Source of the DNA: an uncultured Nitrospira sp.
GTDB lineage: Bacteria; Nitrospirota; Nitrospiria; Nitrospirales; Nitrospiraceae
Direction: 5' to 3'
Length of the DNA stretch: 64,000 bases
Assembly: GCA_902500775.1 (NCBI GenBank)
Contig: CABVRZ010000001.1
Coordinates: 268,273 to 332,272, forward strand
Under the pieces are notes generated by a model. That model was not told the DNA's origin and searched no databases. It was given only the letters and a program-made list of their open reading frames with translations. A program made the translations under genes and the position numbers. Of this stretch, positions 54,497 to 63,186 are shown in pieces (the stretch's first letter is position 1; each line of letters begins with the position of its first letter).

Positions 54497-55609
54497 ATGA
54501 GGAAAACTACCCTAACTTATTTCCTTACAGGTCTTTCCCCTTCGATTACCGCCCTATTCCTCGCCTTCCTCGTCACAGAACAATCTCTCGCGAAAGACTT
54601 CAACTCCGACAATCCACTCAACCCACCGGCACCGGTGTTTTGGTGCCCAGGTAAGACACCTGACCAACAGATTTCAACCGGTAAAAGCTCAGGCTGCAAG
54701 CCCCTCTATGACCAGCAAACAGTTGAATCGTTCCAAGAGTCCGCACGAAAGCGGGGATTTGACATCCCAGACCGCGACCCGATTAGAATCGTTGACTTAC
54801 AAAATGCCGCCTCGAAATTTTCAGACCGCTACCGGACGTTTGTGTCATGCTGTCTCACCGATGGCGATGCACCCGGGGACATTGTGAACCTCATTGATGA
54901 GGCAAACCATATCCTCAAAGCCGTCCAGCAAAAAGGTATTTATAATGCATCCGGGTTTGGGAAAGGCCAGGGAGCCACCACCGCAGGTCCTGGAGATGGG
55001 ACAGGAGATGGCGGCCTTGGCGGTGGCCCAGGAGTCGCCCCAAAACTTGGGACATTTGCGCGGCAATTCACTCTTAGCGAAATTATTGGAACCGTTGCGC
55101 GTGCCCGCGAAGATCTGGTTCGTCTACAGGACCGCCTGGAACGATTGAAAGAAGCACAGCAGAACCTCGAAGTGGTTGACTACGAAAGTAGTGGGCGCGC
55201 CAGACTACGGATCCAGGATGAGGAAGAGATGATCAAGCGGGAGTTCCAGACGAAAAAACTACCCTCCGCCGCGCCAACTGGAATGGATATTCAGGACACG
55301 ACCTTGCGCTCACGAATCGGCGGAGATATTGAAGACACCAGATTAAATGCCAACTTTGGTGCAGACATCGGCGCGTCGGTTTCACCGTACAGTAATGTGA
55401 ATGAATCACTTCGTCCGCGTAGAGGAGAGACGATCCATGACAGCCAGCTTCCCCATCGACCAGGTATAGACATCGAGGACACGACCATGTCAAGCAGCAC
55501 AGGATTTGAAGTGGATCATTCGCAAAATCGCGATGGGACTTCCACCCTTCCACGACGAGGAGTCGGTGCTGCCATCGGCGATTCCGATTTGAACAGCCGG
55601 CGTCGATAA
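54497..55609 (+). CDS. secreted protein with C-terminal 13-residue repeats, function unknown
   Basis: 370 residues from the ATG at 54497, which gives a signal peptide (TGLSPSITALFLAFLVTEQS, cleavage near LAKD). The open frame begins earlier (54326), but that part has no support. Residues 50-170 hold several cysteines (FWCPGK, SGCKPLYD, FVSCCL). A glycine-rich spacer (GPGDGTGDGGLGGGPG) and a coiled-coil-like helix (AREDLVRLQDRLERLKEAQQ) follow. The last 110 residues are repeats of the form G-x-D-I-x-D-T-x-L-x4. I do not recognise the family. It is divergent from the dcw cluster. Confidence 0.7.
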   Translation: MRKTTLTYFLTGLSPSITALFLAFLVTEQSLAKDFNSDNPLNPPAPVFWCPGKTPDQQISTGKSSGCKPLYDQQTVESFQESARKRGFDIPDRDPIRIVDLQNAASKFSDRYRTFVSCCLTDGDAPGDIVNLIDEANHILKAVQQKGIYNASGFGKGQGATTAGPGDGTGDGGLGGGPGVAPKLGTFARQFTLSEIIGTVARAREDLVRLQDRLERLKEAQQNLEVVDYESSGRARLRIQDEEEMIKREFQTKKLPSAAPTGMDIQDTTLRSRIGGDIEDTRLNANFGADIGASVSPYSNVNESLRPRRGETIHDSQLPHRPGIDIEDTTMSSSTGFEVDHSQNRDGTSTLPRRGVGAAIGDSDLNSRRR

Positions 55610-55620
55610 TCGATTTCCTG

Positions 55621-56634
55621 CTATTCTCCTCCTATCGGCGGCATTGGCTCCCAGGTCTCGCCGGTATCTTGACTCCTATAGAGACCGCTCCCATTCGTAC
55701 CGGCGTAGAACACTCTCGGATTGATGTCACTCTGAGCAATCGCTCTGACATTGGTTGTGGTCAATCCGCTATTGACTGCCTTCCACGTCGCCCCTCCATC
55801 CTCACTTCGATGCACCCCATCACGCCCCGTAATATAGAGCACACCTCGCCGCGTTCGATCGAGTACCATCCCCACAATCATTTGATCTACGAGCGATTCC
55901 CCAATACGCTTCCAGGATTGGGCACCATCGGTTGTCTTATACATCCCTGCCAACGTTGCCGCATACACGGTATCAGGTTCATAAGGATCGACAAGTATCG
56001 CCGTCACATTCAAGGCCCGTGACGTTTTTACCATGCCCGGAGGAACCAGCCCGTTGTTCGCCTTTTCCCAGTGGCCCGCTTGATCGATTGACTTATAGAC
56101 GCCGCCACTCGTTCCCGCGTACAGAATAAACGGGCGTGTAGGATCCATTCCCAGAGTCACGACCATCAGAACTTCCTTCATCCCCTCCATCTTTTTGGCC
56201 CACTGTTCTCCACCATTCTTGGATTCGAACACACCCATGGTCGTAGCGATGAAGATATGCTGCGCATCTGCAGGGTCAAAGAGGAACTGATTCACGACGG
56301 AGCTGATAGTTGCATCATCAAGCCCTGACCGCATCGACATCCAACGTTGTCCTCCATCGTGGCTCTTGTACACTGCATCGCCCTTCGTGCCAGCATAGAC
56401 CGTCGCGGGATAGGCAGGATCAACAGCCATGGCGATCACACGGGAATGGCTCATCCCATGAGAAAGATTTGTCCAAGCCTGGCCACCGTCACGAGTCTTA
56501 TAGATATAATCATTGGTCGCAACATAGATGATGTCAGGATTCTTCGGATGGAGCTGAATGAGGACAATCGGATCACTACGATTGCATCCGAAGAGAGAGG
56601 CAGCGAGAACCAGGGAAGTGAGAAGATGTCCCAT
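55621..56634 (-). CDS. BNR/Asp-box repeat lipoprotein
   Basis: 337 residues from the ATG at 56634, chosen because it gives a lipoprotein signal: MGHLLTSLVLAASLFGC with the lipid-modified Cys17. At least seven Asp-box blades follow, for example YKTRDGGQAWTNL, YKSHDGGQRWMSM, FESKNGGEQWAKK, HRSEDGGATWKAV and YRSQDTGETWEPM. This builds a YCF48/sortilin-like beta propeller attached to a membrane outside the cytoplasm. No catalytic residues are recognised. It converges with the repeat protein gene. Confidence 0.8.
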   Translation of the reverse strand: MGHLLTSLVLAASLFGCNRSDPIVLIQLHPKNPDIIYVATNDYIYKTRDGGQAWTNLSHGMSHSRVIAMAVDPAYPATVYAGTKGDAVYKSHDGGQRWMSMRSGLDDATISSVVNQFLFDPADAQHIFIATTMGVFESKNGGEQWAKKMEGMKEVLMVVTLGMDPTRPFILYAGTSGGVYKSIDQAGHWEKANNGLVPPGMVKTSRALNVTAILVDPYEPDTVYAATLAGMYKTTDGAQSWKRIGESLVDQMIVGMVLDRTRRGVLYITGRDGVHRSEDGGATWKAVNSGLTTTNVRAIAQSDINPRVFYAGTNGSGLYRSQDTGETWEPMPPIGGE

Positions 56635-56782
56635 GAACGGTGTTCGCAATTTCTTCAGGACGGTCAAACAGACCACCCAACAAGGCCGCAAGGAGAATCG
56701 GACGCCGAGGCATGCTCTCTTCTGCATGTTGAGGTGGACGATCGACCCAAAACGCCGTTGGGGATCCGTTTCGGCGTCCTGC

Positions 56783-57280
56783 CTATCGATAGTTTGTGAA
56801 CTGCAGATCGATGCCGAAATCTTTTCCCTTCAAGAAGGCAATCGCTGACTGGAGCTCATCCTTGCTCTTACCCAAGACTCGCACCTGCTCGCCTTGAATC
56901 TGCCCCTGGACTTTCAATTTCGAATCTTTGATCGCCTTCGTAATCTCTTTCGCTTTGTCCGATGCTAGGCCACTCTGGATCTTGGCTACCTGTCGCACGG
57001 TCCCGCTCAAAGCTGGTTCAATGGTGCCGTAATCGAAAGCCTTCAATGAGACTCCCCGCTTTACACACTTCGCCTTGATGATCTCTTGTACAGCGTTGAG
57101 CTTATAGTCATCGTCTGACACCACCACCAATTCCTTTTCCTTTTCTTTCAGAGTGATCTCCGTCTTGGAATCTTTGAAGTCGAACCGCTGCTTGATCTCC
57201 TTCGTCGCCTGATCCAGAGCATTCTTTAACTCCTGCATATGCACTTCTGAGACCACATCGAATGAAAACTGATCAGCCAT
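56783..57280 (-). CDS. YajQ family nucleotide-binding protein
   Basis: 165 residues: MADQFSFDVVSEVHMQELKN, QRFDFKDSKTEITLKEKEKE, CVKRGVSLKAFDYGTIEPAL and GQIQGEQVRVLGKSKDELQS. The whole is typical of YajQ, which binds nucleic acid or, in some bacteria, cyclic di-GMP. It stands alone between the BNR lipoprotein and cstA. Confidence 0.95.
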   Translation of the reverse strand: MADQFSFDVVSEVHMQELKNALDQATKEIKQRFDFKDSKTEITLKEKEKELVVVSDDDYKLNAVQEIIKAKCVKRGVSLKAFDYGTIEPALSGTVRQVAKIQSGLASDKAKEITKAIKDSKLKVQGQIQGEQVRVLGKSKDELQSAIAFLKGKDFGIDLQFTNYR

Positions 57281-57439
57281 GGTTCACCCTCTCATCTTTC
57301 TGTTCTTCCCCAATTTTCGGATGTTCACAAACGTCTTCCAACCAGGCCGCAGCAAGTGAAGAGGCGAGGCATACTCAGTTCTGTATGTTGAACCTCGGAG
57401 CGATGCGAGAACGAAGCTGGAAGCCTTTTTCAACATCCG

Positions 57440-59449
57440 TTAGCAACACCCTGTTCCATGCGGCAACTTAAAGCTACATTCATCACCGTGATGACTCATT
57501 GCCGTTTGCATTCGCCCCGCCGATCCTCCACCCGCCATCACCACAACCTCACTCGACGTAAACGGCTTCTTCAACACCACATAGCCATACCATTGCCGCA
57601 AACTGTCGCTCAAAACGATCACGCCTAGCACTGCTACCAACGCTACCAACACCGCATCAAGATAGAGCGTAAAGGCCTGCCCTGATGCCACAGCGTCTGC
57701 TTTCTTCAAGAACATCCAAAACATTTCATAGGATCCGGTCAAGGTAATCACACCCACGAAGAGCATTGGCAGCGCTGTGACCCAGAGATAGGGCGACTTC
57801 CACATCTTGATCAACACCGTCGTCCCAATGCAGAGCGCCAGCGTCCCCAGCAGCTGGTTCGCCGCGCCGAACATTGGCCAAATCGTCGAGATACTGCCGG
57901 TGCCAATCAAATAGGCCCAGCCCCCCACCACCAAAGCACTGCTCAGACACACACCGGGCAGCCAATTCATCTGGCGGAATGGCGCATAGACTCGGCCGGC
58001 CATTTCCTGAATGAGATACCGAGCCACGCGTGTCCCCGTATCGATCGTTGTCAGGATAAACAAGGCTTCGAACACGAGAGCGAATTGATACCAGTAGGCC
58101 ATCAGGCCTGCCATGCCGGGTAACGCGGAAAAGATCGACGCCATACCAACTGCTAATGACACTGCCCCGCCAGGGCGTCCCGCTACATCCACCTCGACCA
58201 TCTGAGAGAGCTCGGCAATTCTCAACGGGGCAAAGCCCATCGCTGTCAGTGCATCGGCACCCAACGTTGTATTGATCGCCAAGTAGTCGCCAGGAATCAG
58301 CACCGAGGCTGCGATCAAGGCCATGACGCCGACGAAACTCTCCAACAGCATCGCCGCATAACCCACCACCGCCTGCGATTCCTGCTCAATCATCTTCGGC
58401 GTCGTACCGGACGAGACCAGTGAATGGAAACCCGAGATCGCCCCACAGGCAATCGTGATGAAGAGAAAGGGGAAGAGCGTGCCGGGGATAATCGGCCCAC
58501 CACCAGCGGCAAAACTCGTCACCCGCGGCATCTCGATCGTCGGCGCCATGAGAATGACACCGAACCCGAGCAGAAAGACCACACCGAGCTTCATGAAAGT
58601 CGAGAGATAGCCACGAGGTACGAGCAACATCCAGCCCGGTAAGACCGATGCAAGAAACCCATAACCAGCTAAGAGCCAGACCAGCGAAGGTTTATCGAAC
58701 TCGAAGAGTCCAGCGTAGGACGACTGTGCCACCACACGACCGAACAGGACTGCCGCAATCAGTAGAACGACGCCGAGTACCGACACTTCCACCACCGCGC
58801 CAGGGCGAAACTTTTGGAGATAACAGCCCATTAGGAGACCAATGGGAATCGTCATCGCGATCGTGAAGGTCCCCCAGGCATTGTGATAGAGCGCATTCAC
58901 CACAGCGAACCCCAGGCCAGCCAGCGCCACCACCACAATAAAGAGCACCGCCACCGCCGTGGCCGTGCCGGTGATAGAACCAAGTTCATCATGGGCAATC
59001 TCCGGGAGGGAGCGCCCATTGCGCCTCATCGAAGCGACTAGGATGATGAAATCCTGCACCGCCCCAGCCAGCACCGCGCCGATCACCAGCCAGAGAAAGC
59101 CTGGCATAAATCCAAACTGTGCCGCCAGTACCGGACCAAGCAGTGGTCCCGCTCCCGCAATCGCCGCAAAGTGATGGCCGAAGAGAACGACTTTGTTGGT
59201 TGGGTGGAAATTGACACCATCGTTGAGCCGCACTGCCGGTGTCACATATTGGTTGTTCAACTCAACGACATGCTTGGCCAACCAACGACCATAGAACCGA
59301 TAGGCCAGCACATAAATACAGGCTGCTGCTACGACCAGCCAAAGACCGTTTACTTTTTCAGTGGGATTCGCGACACCGACGACATGGGCCAGCGCCAGCG
59401 CACCGAGGACGGAAAGAAATACCCAGAGTAGATTCACCAGCACTTTCAT
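57440..59449 (-). CDS. cstA: carbon starvation protein CstA family transporter
   Basis: 669 residues from the ATG at 59449 (MKVLVNLLWVFLSVLGALAL), with AGGA eight bases upstream; a codon three residues earlier lies too close to that site. Many membrane helices are present. The family core FHPTNKVVLFGHHFAAIAGA and GPLLGPVLAAQFGFMPGFLW is intact, as is GFHSLVSSGTTPKMIEQESQ. CstA-type proteins import peptides or pyruvate. The C-terminal tail ECSFKLPHGTGCC is cysteine-containing. The 209-base gap to the SIR2 remnant holds an 8-bp inverted repeat (GGCCTGTT, 59482-59489; AACAGGCC, 59516-59523) and no gene. Confidence 0.93.
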   Translation of the reverse strand: MKVLVNLLWVFLSVLGALALAHVVGVANPTEKVNGLWLVVAAACIYVLAYRFYGRWLAKHVVELNNQYVTPAVRLNDGVNFHPTNKVVLFGHHFAAIAGAGPLLGPVLAAQFGFMPGFLWLVIGAVLAGAVQDFIILVASMRRNGRSLPEIAHDELGSITGTATAVAVLFIVVVALAGLGFAVVNALYHNAWGTFTIAMTIPIGLLMGCYLQKFRPGAVVEVSVLGVVLLIAAVLFGRVVAQSSYAGLFEFDKPSLVWLLAGYGFLASVLPGWMLLVPRGYLSTFMKLGVVFLLGFGVILMAPTIEMPRVTSFAAGGGPIIPGTLFPFLFITIACGAISGFHSLVSSGTTPKMIEQESQAVVGYAAMLLESFVGVMALIAASVLIPGDYLAINTTLGADALTAMGFAPLRIAELSQMVEVDVAGRPGGAVSLAVGMASIFSALPGMAGLMAYWYQFALVFEALFILTTIDTGTRVARYLIQEMAGRVYAPFRQMNWLPGVCLSSALVVGGWAYLIGTGSISTIWPMFGAANQLLGTLALCIGTTVLIKMWKSPYLWVTALPMLFVGVITLTGSYEMFWMFLKKADAVASGQAFTLYLDAVLVALVAVLGVIVLSDSLRQWYGYVVLKKPFTSSEVVVMAGGGSAGRMQTAMSHHGDECSFKLPHGTGCC

Positions 59450-60310
59450 GCGCGGCATCCTAGCATAGTGCTGAAGAAAGCGGCCTGTTCAATTTCCTGT
59501 CCTCCCTTGCCCACAAACAGGCCAACGACGGTTGCACAGCAGAAGCATCTTGCACATGCATTGGTAATTATTTGAATTGCCTACTTTGATGAATTCTTTG
59601 CCGCAGAAGGGTATTCTTCTAGCCACCGAATCATACGGAATTCACTTGGTTTTACCTGATGCCACGCTTCGTCTCGAACGGTCCTGACATTCCAGAGCGG
59701 TTGTTATTATAGCTAGGCCCGCAATTACAGATAGACATGAAGACCGACTTGGGCGATCATGGGGACATGAGATGCTCAGTCGATTTGCGTCAGCGGGTGG
59801 TGGATTGTGTCCGCAGTGGGGGCAGCAAGGCCGAGGCAGCTCGGCGATGCAAGGTGGGTGAGGCTAGCGTCTACCGCTGGCTCAAGCCCGGCGGGGTGGC
59901 GTACAAGCGTCCTGGCCCGCAAGGGCCTCGTAAACTGGATTGGGAAGCGCTGCGCCGTCATGTCGCCGCGCATCCTGATCGGACCCAAGCCGAACGGGCG
60001 CGGCAGTTCCAGGTCTCCCGGCATGGCATCTGGCATGCACTCCACAAACTGGCCGTGACCCACAAAAAAAAGGATGGGCTACCAAGAGCGCGATCCTCAG
60101 CAACGGAAACGGTTCCTGCGCCTGCGGGAACGGTTCTTTCGCCGCGGCAAACGGCCCGTCCCTATCGATGAATGCGGCTGTGCCTCTTCAACGGCGCGGC
60201 GGTATGGGTACGCGCCGAAAGGCCAACGCGTGGACGGGCTGGTCTCTGGACTGAGGTAAGCTCGAAAAAGTGGACGCCTTCAACCTATGATCGAGGTCTG
60301 GAGGTGAGGG

Positions 60311-60628
60311 ATGGAACACATACCGCGACAGCAGTATACGAAGGAGTTCCGGGAGCAGGCCGTGCAGCTGGTCTTGGAACAGCAGGTGCCGATTACGGAG
60401 GCCGCCAGACGCCTGAGTATGTCCGGCAAAACGCTGAAGAACTGGGTGGGGCGCGCCCGGCGCGGCCAGCTCGCCACGCTGGGGGCAAGCCGACGGCCCG
60501 TCACGGAGCTGGAAGCAGAGCTGTCTCGGCTCAAGCGCGATCTTGCCGAAGCGCGGATGGAGCGCGACATCTTAAAAAAAGCCACCGCGTACGTTGCGAA
60601 GGCGCAGCTGCCCGGTACGCACTCATGA
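60311..60628 (+). CDS. IS3 transposase OrfA
   Basis: 105 residues: helix-turn-helix QYTKEFREQAVQLVLEQQVP and ITEAARRLSMSGKTLKNWVG, then a leucine-zipper helix ELEAELSRLKRDLAEARMER. It binds the element ends. Near its end the run CTTAAAAAAAG (60571-60581) is a typical -1 slippage site that would produce the OrfAB fusion transposase. The stop overlaps the orfB ATG (ATGA). Confidence 0.9.
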   Translation: MEHIPRQQYTKEFREQAVQLVLEQQVPITEAARRLSMSGKTLKNWVGRARRGQLATLGASRRPVTELEAELSRLKRDLAEARMERDILKKATAYVAKAQLPGTHS

Positions 60629-61485
60629 ACATGCTGCGTGCCCACTATCCGTTGAGTCTGTTGTGCCGAGTCCTCGACATGTCTCGAAGCGGGTACTATG
60701 CCTGGCAACATCGGCGTCCGTCGAAGCGTGCCCAGGAGAATGCGCAGTTAGAAGTGGCGATCCAAGCCGCCCATGTGCGCACCCGGCAGACGTACGGCCC
60801 GGAACGGCTCCAGGCAGAATTGCGGGACGACGGCTTCCCCGCCGGGATTGGACGCATCAAGCGGCTACGCAAGAAACTGCGACTCCGTTGCACACAGGTG
60901 CGTCGGTTCACGACCACGACGGATTCAAAGCACTCGCTGCCGGTGGCAGAGAATGTCGTGGCCCAAACATTTGTCGCGACACGCCCGAACGAGACCTGGG
61001 TGACCGACATCAGGTACGTGCCGACCGCGGAAGGCTGGTTGTATCTGGCTGGCATCAAGGATCTGTTCACCTGTGAGGTGGTCGGGCATGCCATGGGAGC
61101 GCGGATGACAACGGACTTGGTGAGCCACGCCTTAAGGAACGCGGTGGGGACGAAGCGCCCACGCCCCGGCGTGATCCACCACTCCGACCGTGGGTCTCAA
61201 TATTGTGCGCAGGACTATCAGGAGCAACTACGGAAGTTCGGCATGACCGCGTCCATGAGTCGAAAAGGGAATTGCTATGACAACGCCCCGATGGAGAGTT
61301 TCTGGGGAACGCTCAAGAATGAGCTGGTGCATCACCGGCGGTATGCCACGCGGGAGCAGGCCCGGCGCGAGATCACGGAGTACATCGAGCTGTTCTATAA
61401 CCGTCAGCGGCGACATTCGCGGCTAGGCAATCGCTCACCGGCGGCATTTGCCCAGCAGTGGGTCCGTCAGCAGCTGGCGGTCTGA
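60625..61485 (+). CDS. IS3 transposase OrfB (integrase catalytic domain)
   Basis: 286 residues from the ATG at 60625 (MNMLRAHYPLSLLCRVLDMS). The HTH_21 segment YGPERLQAELRDDGF is followed by the DDE core: Asp in ETWVTDIRYV, Asp in HHSDRGSQYCAQDYQ and Glu in NCYDNAPMESFWGTLKNE. The ending RRHSRLGNRSPAAFAQQW is typical. The element looks intact and potentially active. The open frame extends upstream past orfA, but only the part from orfB is coding. Confidence 0.93.
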   Translation: MNMLRAHYPLSLLCRVLDMSRSGYYAWQHRRPSKRAQENAQLEVAIQAAHVRTRQTYGPERLQAELRDDGFPAGIGRIKRLRKKLRLRCTQVRRFTTTTDSKHSLPVAENVVAQTFVATRPNETWVTDIRYVPTAEGWLYLAGIKDLFTCEVVGHAMGARMTTDLVSHALRNAVGTKRPRPGVIHHSDRGSQYCAQDYQEQLRKFGMTASMSRKGNCYDNAPMESFWGTLKNELVHHRRYATREQARREITEYIELFYNRQRRHSRLGNRSPAAFAQQWVRQQLAV

Positions 61486-62422
61486 GGCGGCAACTCATGG
61501 CGTCCACTATTGACAACCGAGGTCAGGACATCGCCGGCCACGGACCTCGCTCATTGCCGCTCGAATGGACGGGCGACTCGAAGAACCGCTGCTCTTCGAG
61601 GGCACCTGCGATACCGTGGTCTTCAACACTTGGCTGCAAACACAGCTGTGCCCACGCCTCAATGCCCAGCACCTCGTCATCCTCGATAATGCGACCTTTC
61701 ACAAATCACCAGAGACGGCGCAGCTTATCGCCGCCACCGGTGCCACGCTGCTCTTCCTACCGCCGTACTCGCCCGACTTCAACCCCATTGAACATGATTT
61801 CGCCGCCCTCAAAAAACACCGGGAATACCATGAAACCGCTTCCCTCGATGAAATCGTCAGAGCCTATCAATAACTACAGACTTAGCTATAAGGCACGAGG
61901 AAGACAAGGTTGTTTTCTTTTGCGGTGCTGGAATCTCCTATCCTGCTGGCCTACCTGACTTCAAAGGCCTTGTCGAACAGATATACGACAATCTTGAAAC
62001 CACCAGAAACCCCATTGAGGAGAAAGCATTTTCCAAGTTTCAATATGATGCGACTTTGGACCTACTGGAGCGTCGTATTCCTGGCAATCGACAAGCTGTA
62101 CGGAGTGCCCTTGCTAAGGTGCTCAAGCCGAAATGGCAAAGAAAAGGTGCAACTGAAACACACAAAGCCCTACTGCAGCTCGCAGAAGACCGGAAGGGAA
62201 AAGTCAGATTGGTGACAACCAATTTCGACCAAATTTTCGAACGAGTCAGGACGCAATGTAGTCCTCCTCCTAGCTTCGCTGCACCACTCCTACCTATCCC
62301 AAAACCGACACGGTGGCATGGGGTTGTTCATTTACACGGTTTGCTCCCCAACACAATTGACGAAATCTCACTTAATCGCTTGGTGCTAACCAGCGGCGAT
62401 TTTGGCCTAGGGGCTGTTCACA

Positions 62423-63055
62423 CTACCGTAAGCCCTCCACGATCAAGGCGAAGTTGATGAACGCGACGAACATGCCATCAAGCTTCTCAAACCGTGAGAA
62501 GATCCGCCGAAATCCCTTCAGCCGGCGGAACAAGCGTTCGATCTCATTGCGGCGTTTGTACAGAGTGCGATCGTAGTCCCATGGGGCCCGCCGATTCTGC
62601 TTAGGAGGCACCACTGGGACATACCCGAGTTCCACCGCCAGCTGTCGTGTCTCATCGCCTTCATACGCTCGATCCATTAACAAGGGAATGGGGCGCGGCC
62701 GTTTCCCGAAGCGGTGGAGGAGCTTGCGGCCCTCAAGGGCATCGTGGGTCTGGCCCGGGGACAGGGCAAATGTCAGGGCCGTTCGAGCATCCGCGGCAAC
62801 CAGATGAATCTTGGTGGTCCATCCACCGCGGGAGCGGCCGAGAGCTTGCGGCCCGTTGTTTTTAACGCGCCCGTCCCATCCGGGTGAACCTTGATGATGG
62901 TACTGTCCAACGCCACGACTTCGAGCGTCACGCGGATGATCTGCGCCTGTTGTAACTGAGTAAAGACGCGATCTAGTACCCCACTTTTCGCCCATCGGTT
63001 CATGCGCGTATAGATCGTGTGCCAGTTCCCAAACCGCTTGGGAAGGCCACGCCAT
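62423..63055 (-). CDS. IS5-family transposase, second frame
   Basis: The family sequence begins near NNGPQALGRSRGGWTTKIHL, the product of -1 slippage from the first frame; the upstream part of this frame is not coding. It holds the second Asp in LLMDRAYEGDETRQLA and the Y-R-E signature in LYKRRNEIERLFRRLKGFRR. It ends FINFALIVEGLR. A fused protein of about 250 residues is expected. Confidence 0.87.
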   Translation of the reverse strand: MAWPSQAVWELAHDLYAHEPMGEKWGTRSRLYSVTTGADHPRDARSRGVGQYHHQGSPGWDGRVKNNGPQALGRSRGGWTTKIHLVAADARTALTFALSPGQTHDALEGRKLLHRFGKRPRPIPLLMDRAYEGDETRQLAVELGYVPVVPPKQNRRAPWDYDRTLYKRRNEIERLFRRLKGFRRIFSRFEKLDGMFVAFINFALIVEGLR

Positions 63056-63186
63056 TTACACCCTTGCTCGGCGACATACAAGATCGCGTTCAGGACCTGC
63101 AGGTTGTCGAGCGTGACGTTGCCGCGTTGGATCGGCAAGCAGGGCTCGATGTGACGATACTGAGGCTCGGTAAGTTCCATGGGCAC
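62773..63186 (-). CDS. IS5-family transposase, first frame
   Basis: 137 residues; the start may be the ATG two codons in (MELTEPQYRHIEPCLPIQRG). It has the DUF4096-like N-terminal domain (AEQGCKWRGLPKRFGNWHTI, YTRMNRWAKSGVLDRVF) and the first catalytic Asp in ALDSTIIKVHPDG. Shortly after, at TTAAAAAC (about 62855-62865), the reading should slip -1 into the second frame. Without slippage it ends at 62773 in non-family residues. Confidence 0.85.
   Translation of the reverse strand: MPMELTEPQYRHIEPCLPIQRGNVTLDNLQVLNAILYVAEQGCKWRGLPKRFGNWHTIYTRMNRWAKSGVLDRVFTQLQQAQIIRVTLEVVALDSTIIKVHPDGTGALKTTGRKLSAAPAVDGPPRFIWLPRMLERP

Larger units (their letters stand above)
60252..61525 (+). mobile_element. 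IS3-family element, complete, 1274 bp
   Basis: The ends are TGAGGTAAG... at 60252 and ...CGAGGTCA at 61525. As inverted repeats they share TGA at the tip and AGTGGACGCC at positions 18-27. The four bases GGAC flank it on both sides (60248-60251 and 61526-61529). Removing the element and one GGAC restores the IS630 transposase frame exactly. It has the two overlapping frames of IS3 elements. Confidence 0.92.
59737..61873 (+). pseudogene. IS630 transposase, interrupted
   Basis: The first part (59737-60171) has a helix-turn-helix: CSVDLRQRVVDCVRSGGSKA, EAARRCKVGEASVYRWLKPG. At a run of eight A (60064-60071) the reading passes to the next frame, MGYQERDPQQRKRFLRLRER and then PVPIDECG, the first catalytic Asp; this may be programmed slippage. 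The IS3 element then enters at 60252. After it the frame resumes as SGHRRPRTSLIAARMDGRLE and continues with VILDNATFHKS (second Asp) and DFNPIEHDFAALKK (Glu), ending at 61873. All three catalytic residues are present but separated. Confidence 0.85.
59708..61890 (+). mobile_element. IS630-family element, inserted in the SIR2 gene and itself split by an IS3 element
   Basis: The ends TATAGCTA (59708-59715) and TAGCTATA (61883-61890) are inverted and bounded by the TA pair that IS630/Tc1 elements duplicate. Further in, both ends keep weaker similarity. Without the internal IS3 element and its duplication the element is about 900 bases, normal for small IS630 members. Its transposase can be read across the IS3 gap. 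Confidence 0.85.

Noticed and set aside
60172..60624. N-terminal part of a 437-codon frame continuous with IS3 orfB
   Set aside because: It crosses the IS630/IS3 junction and the orfA gene in the wrong frame; only the part from 60625 (or after slippage) is family sequence.
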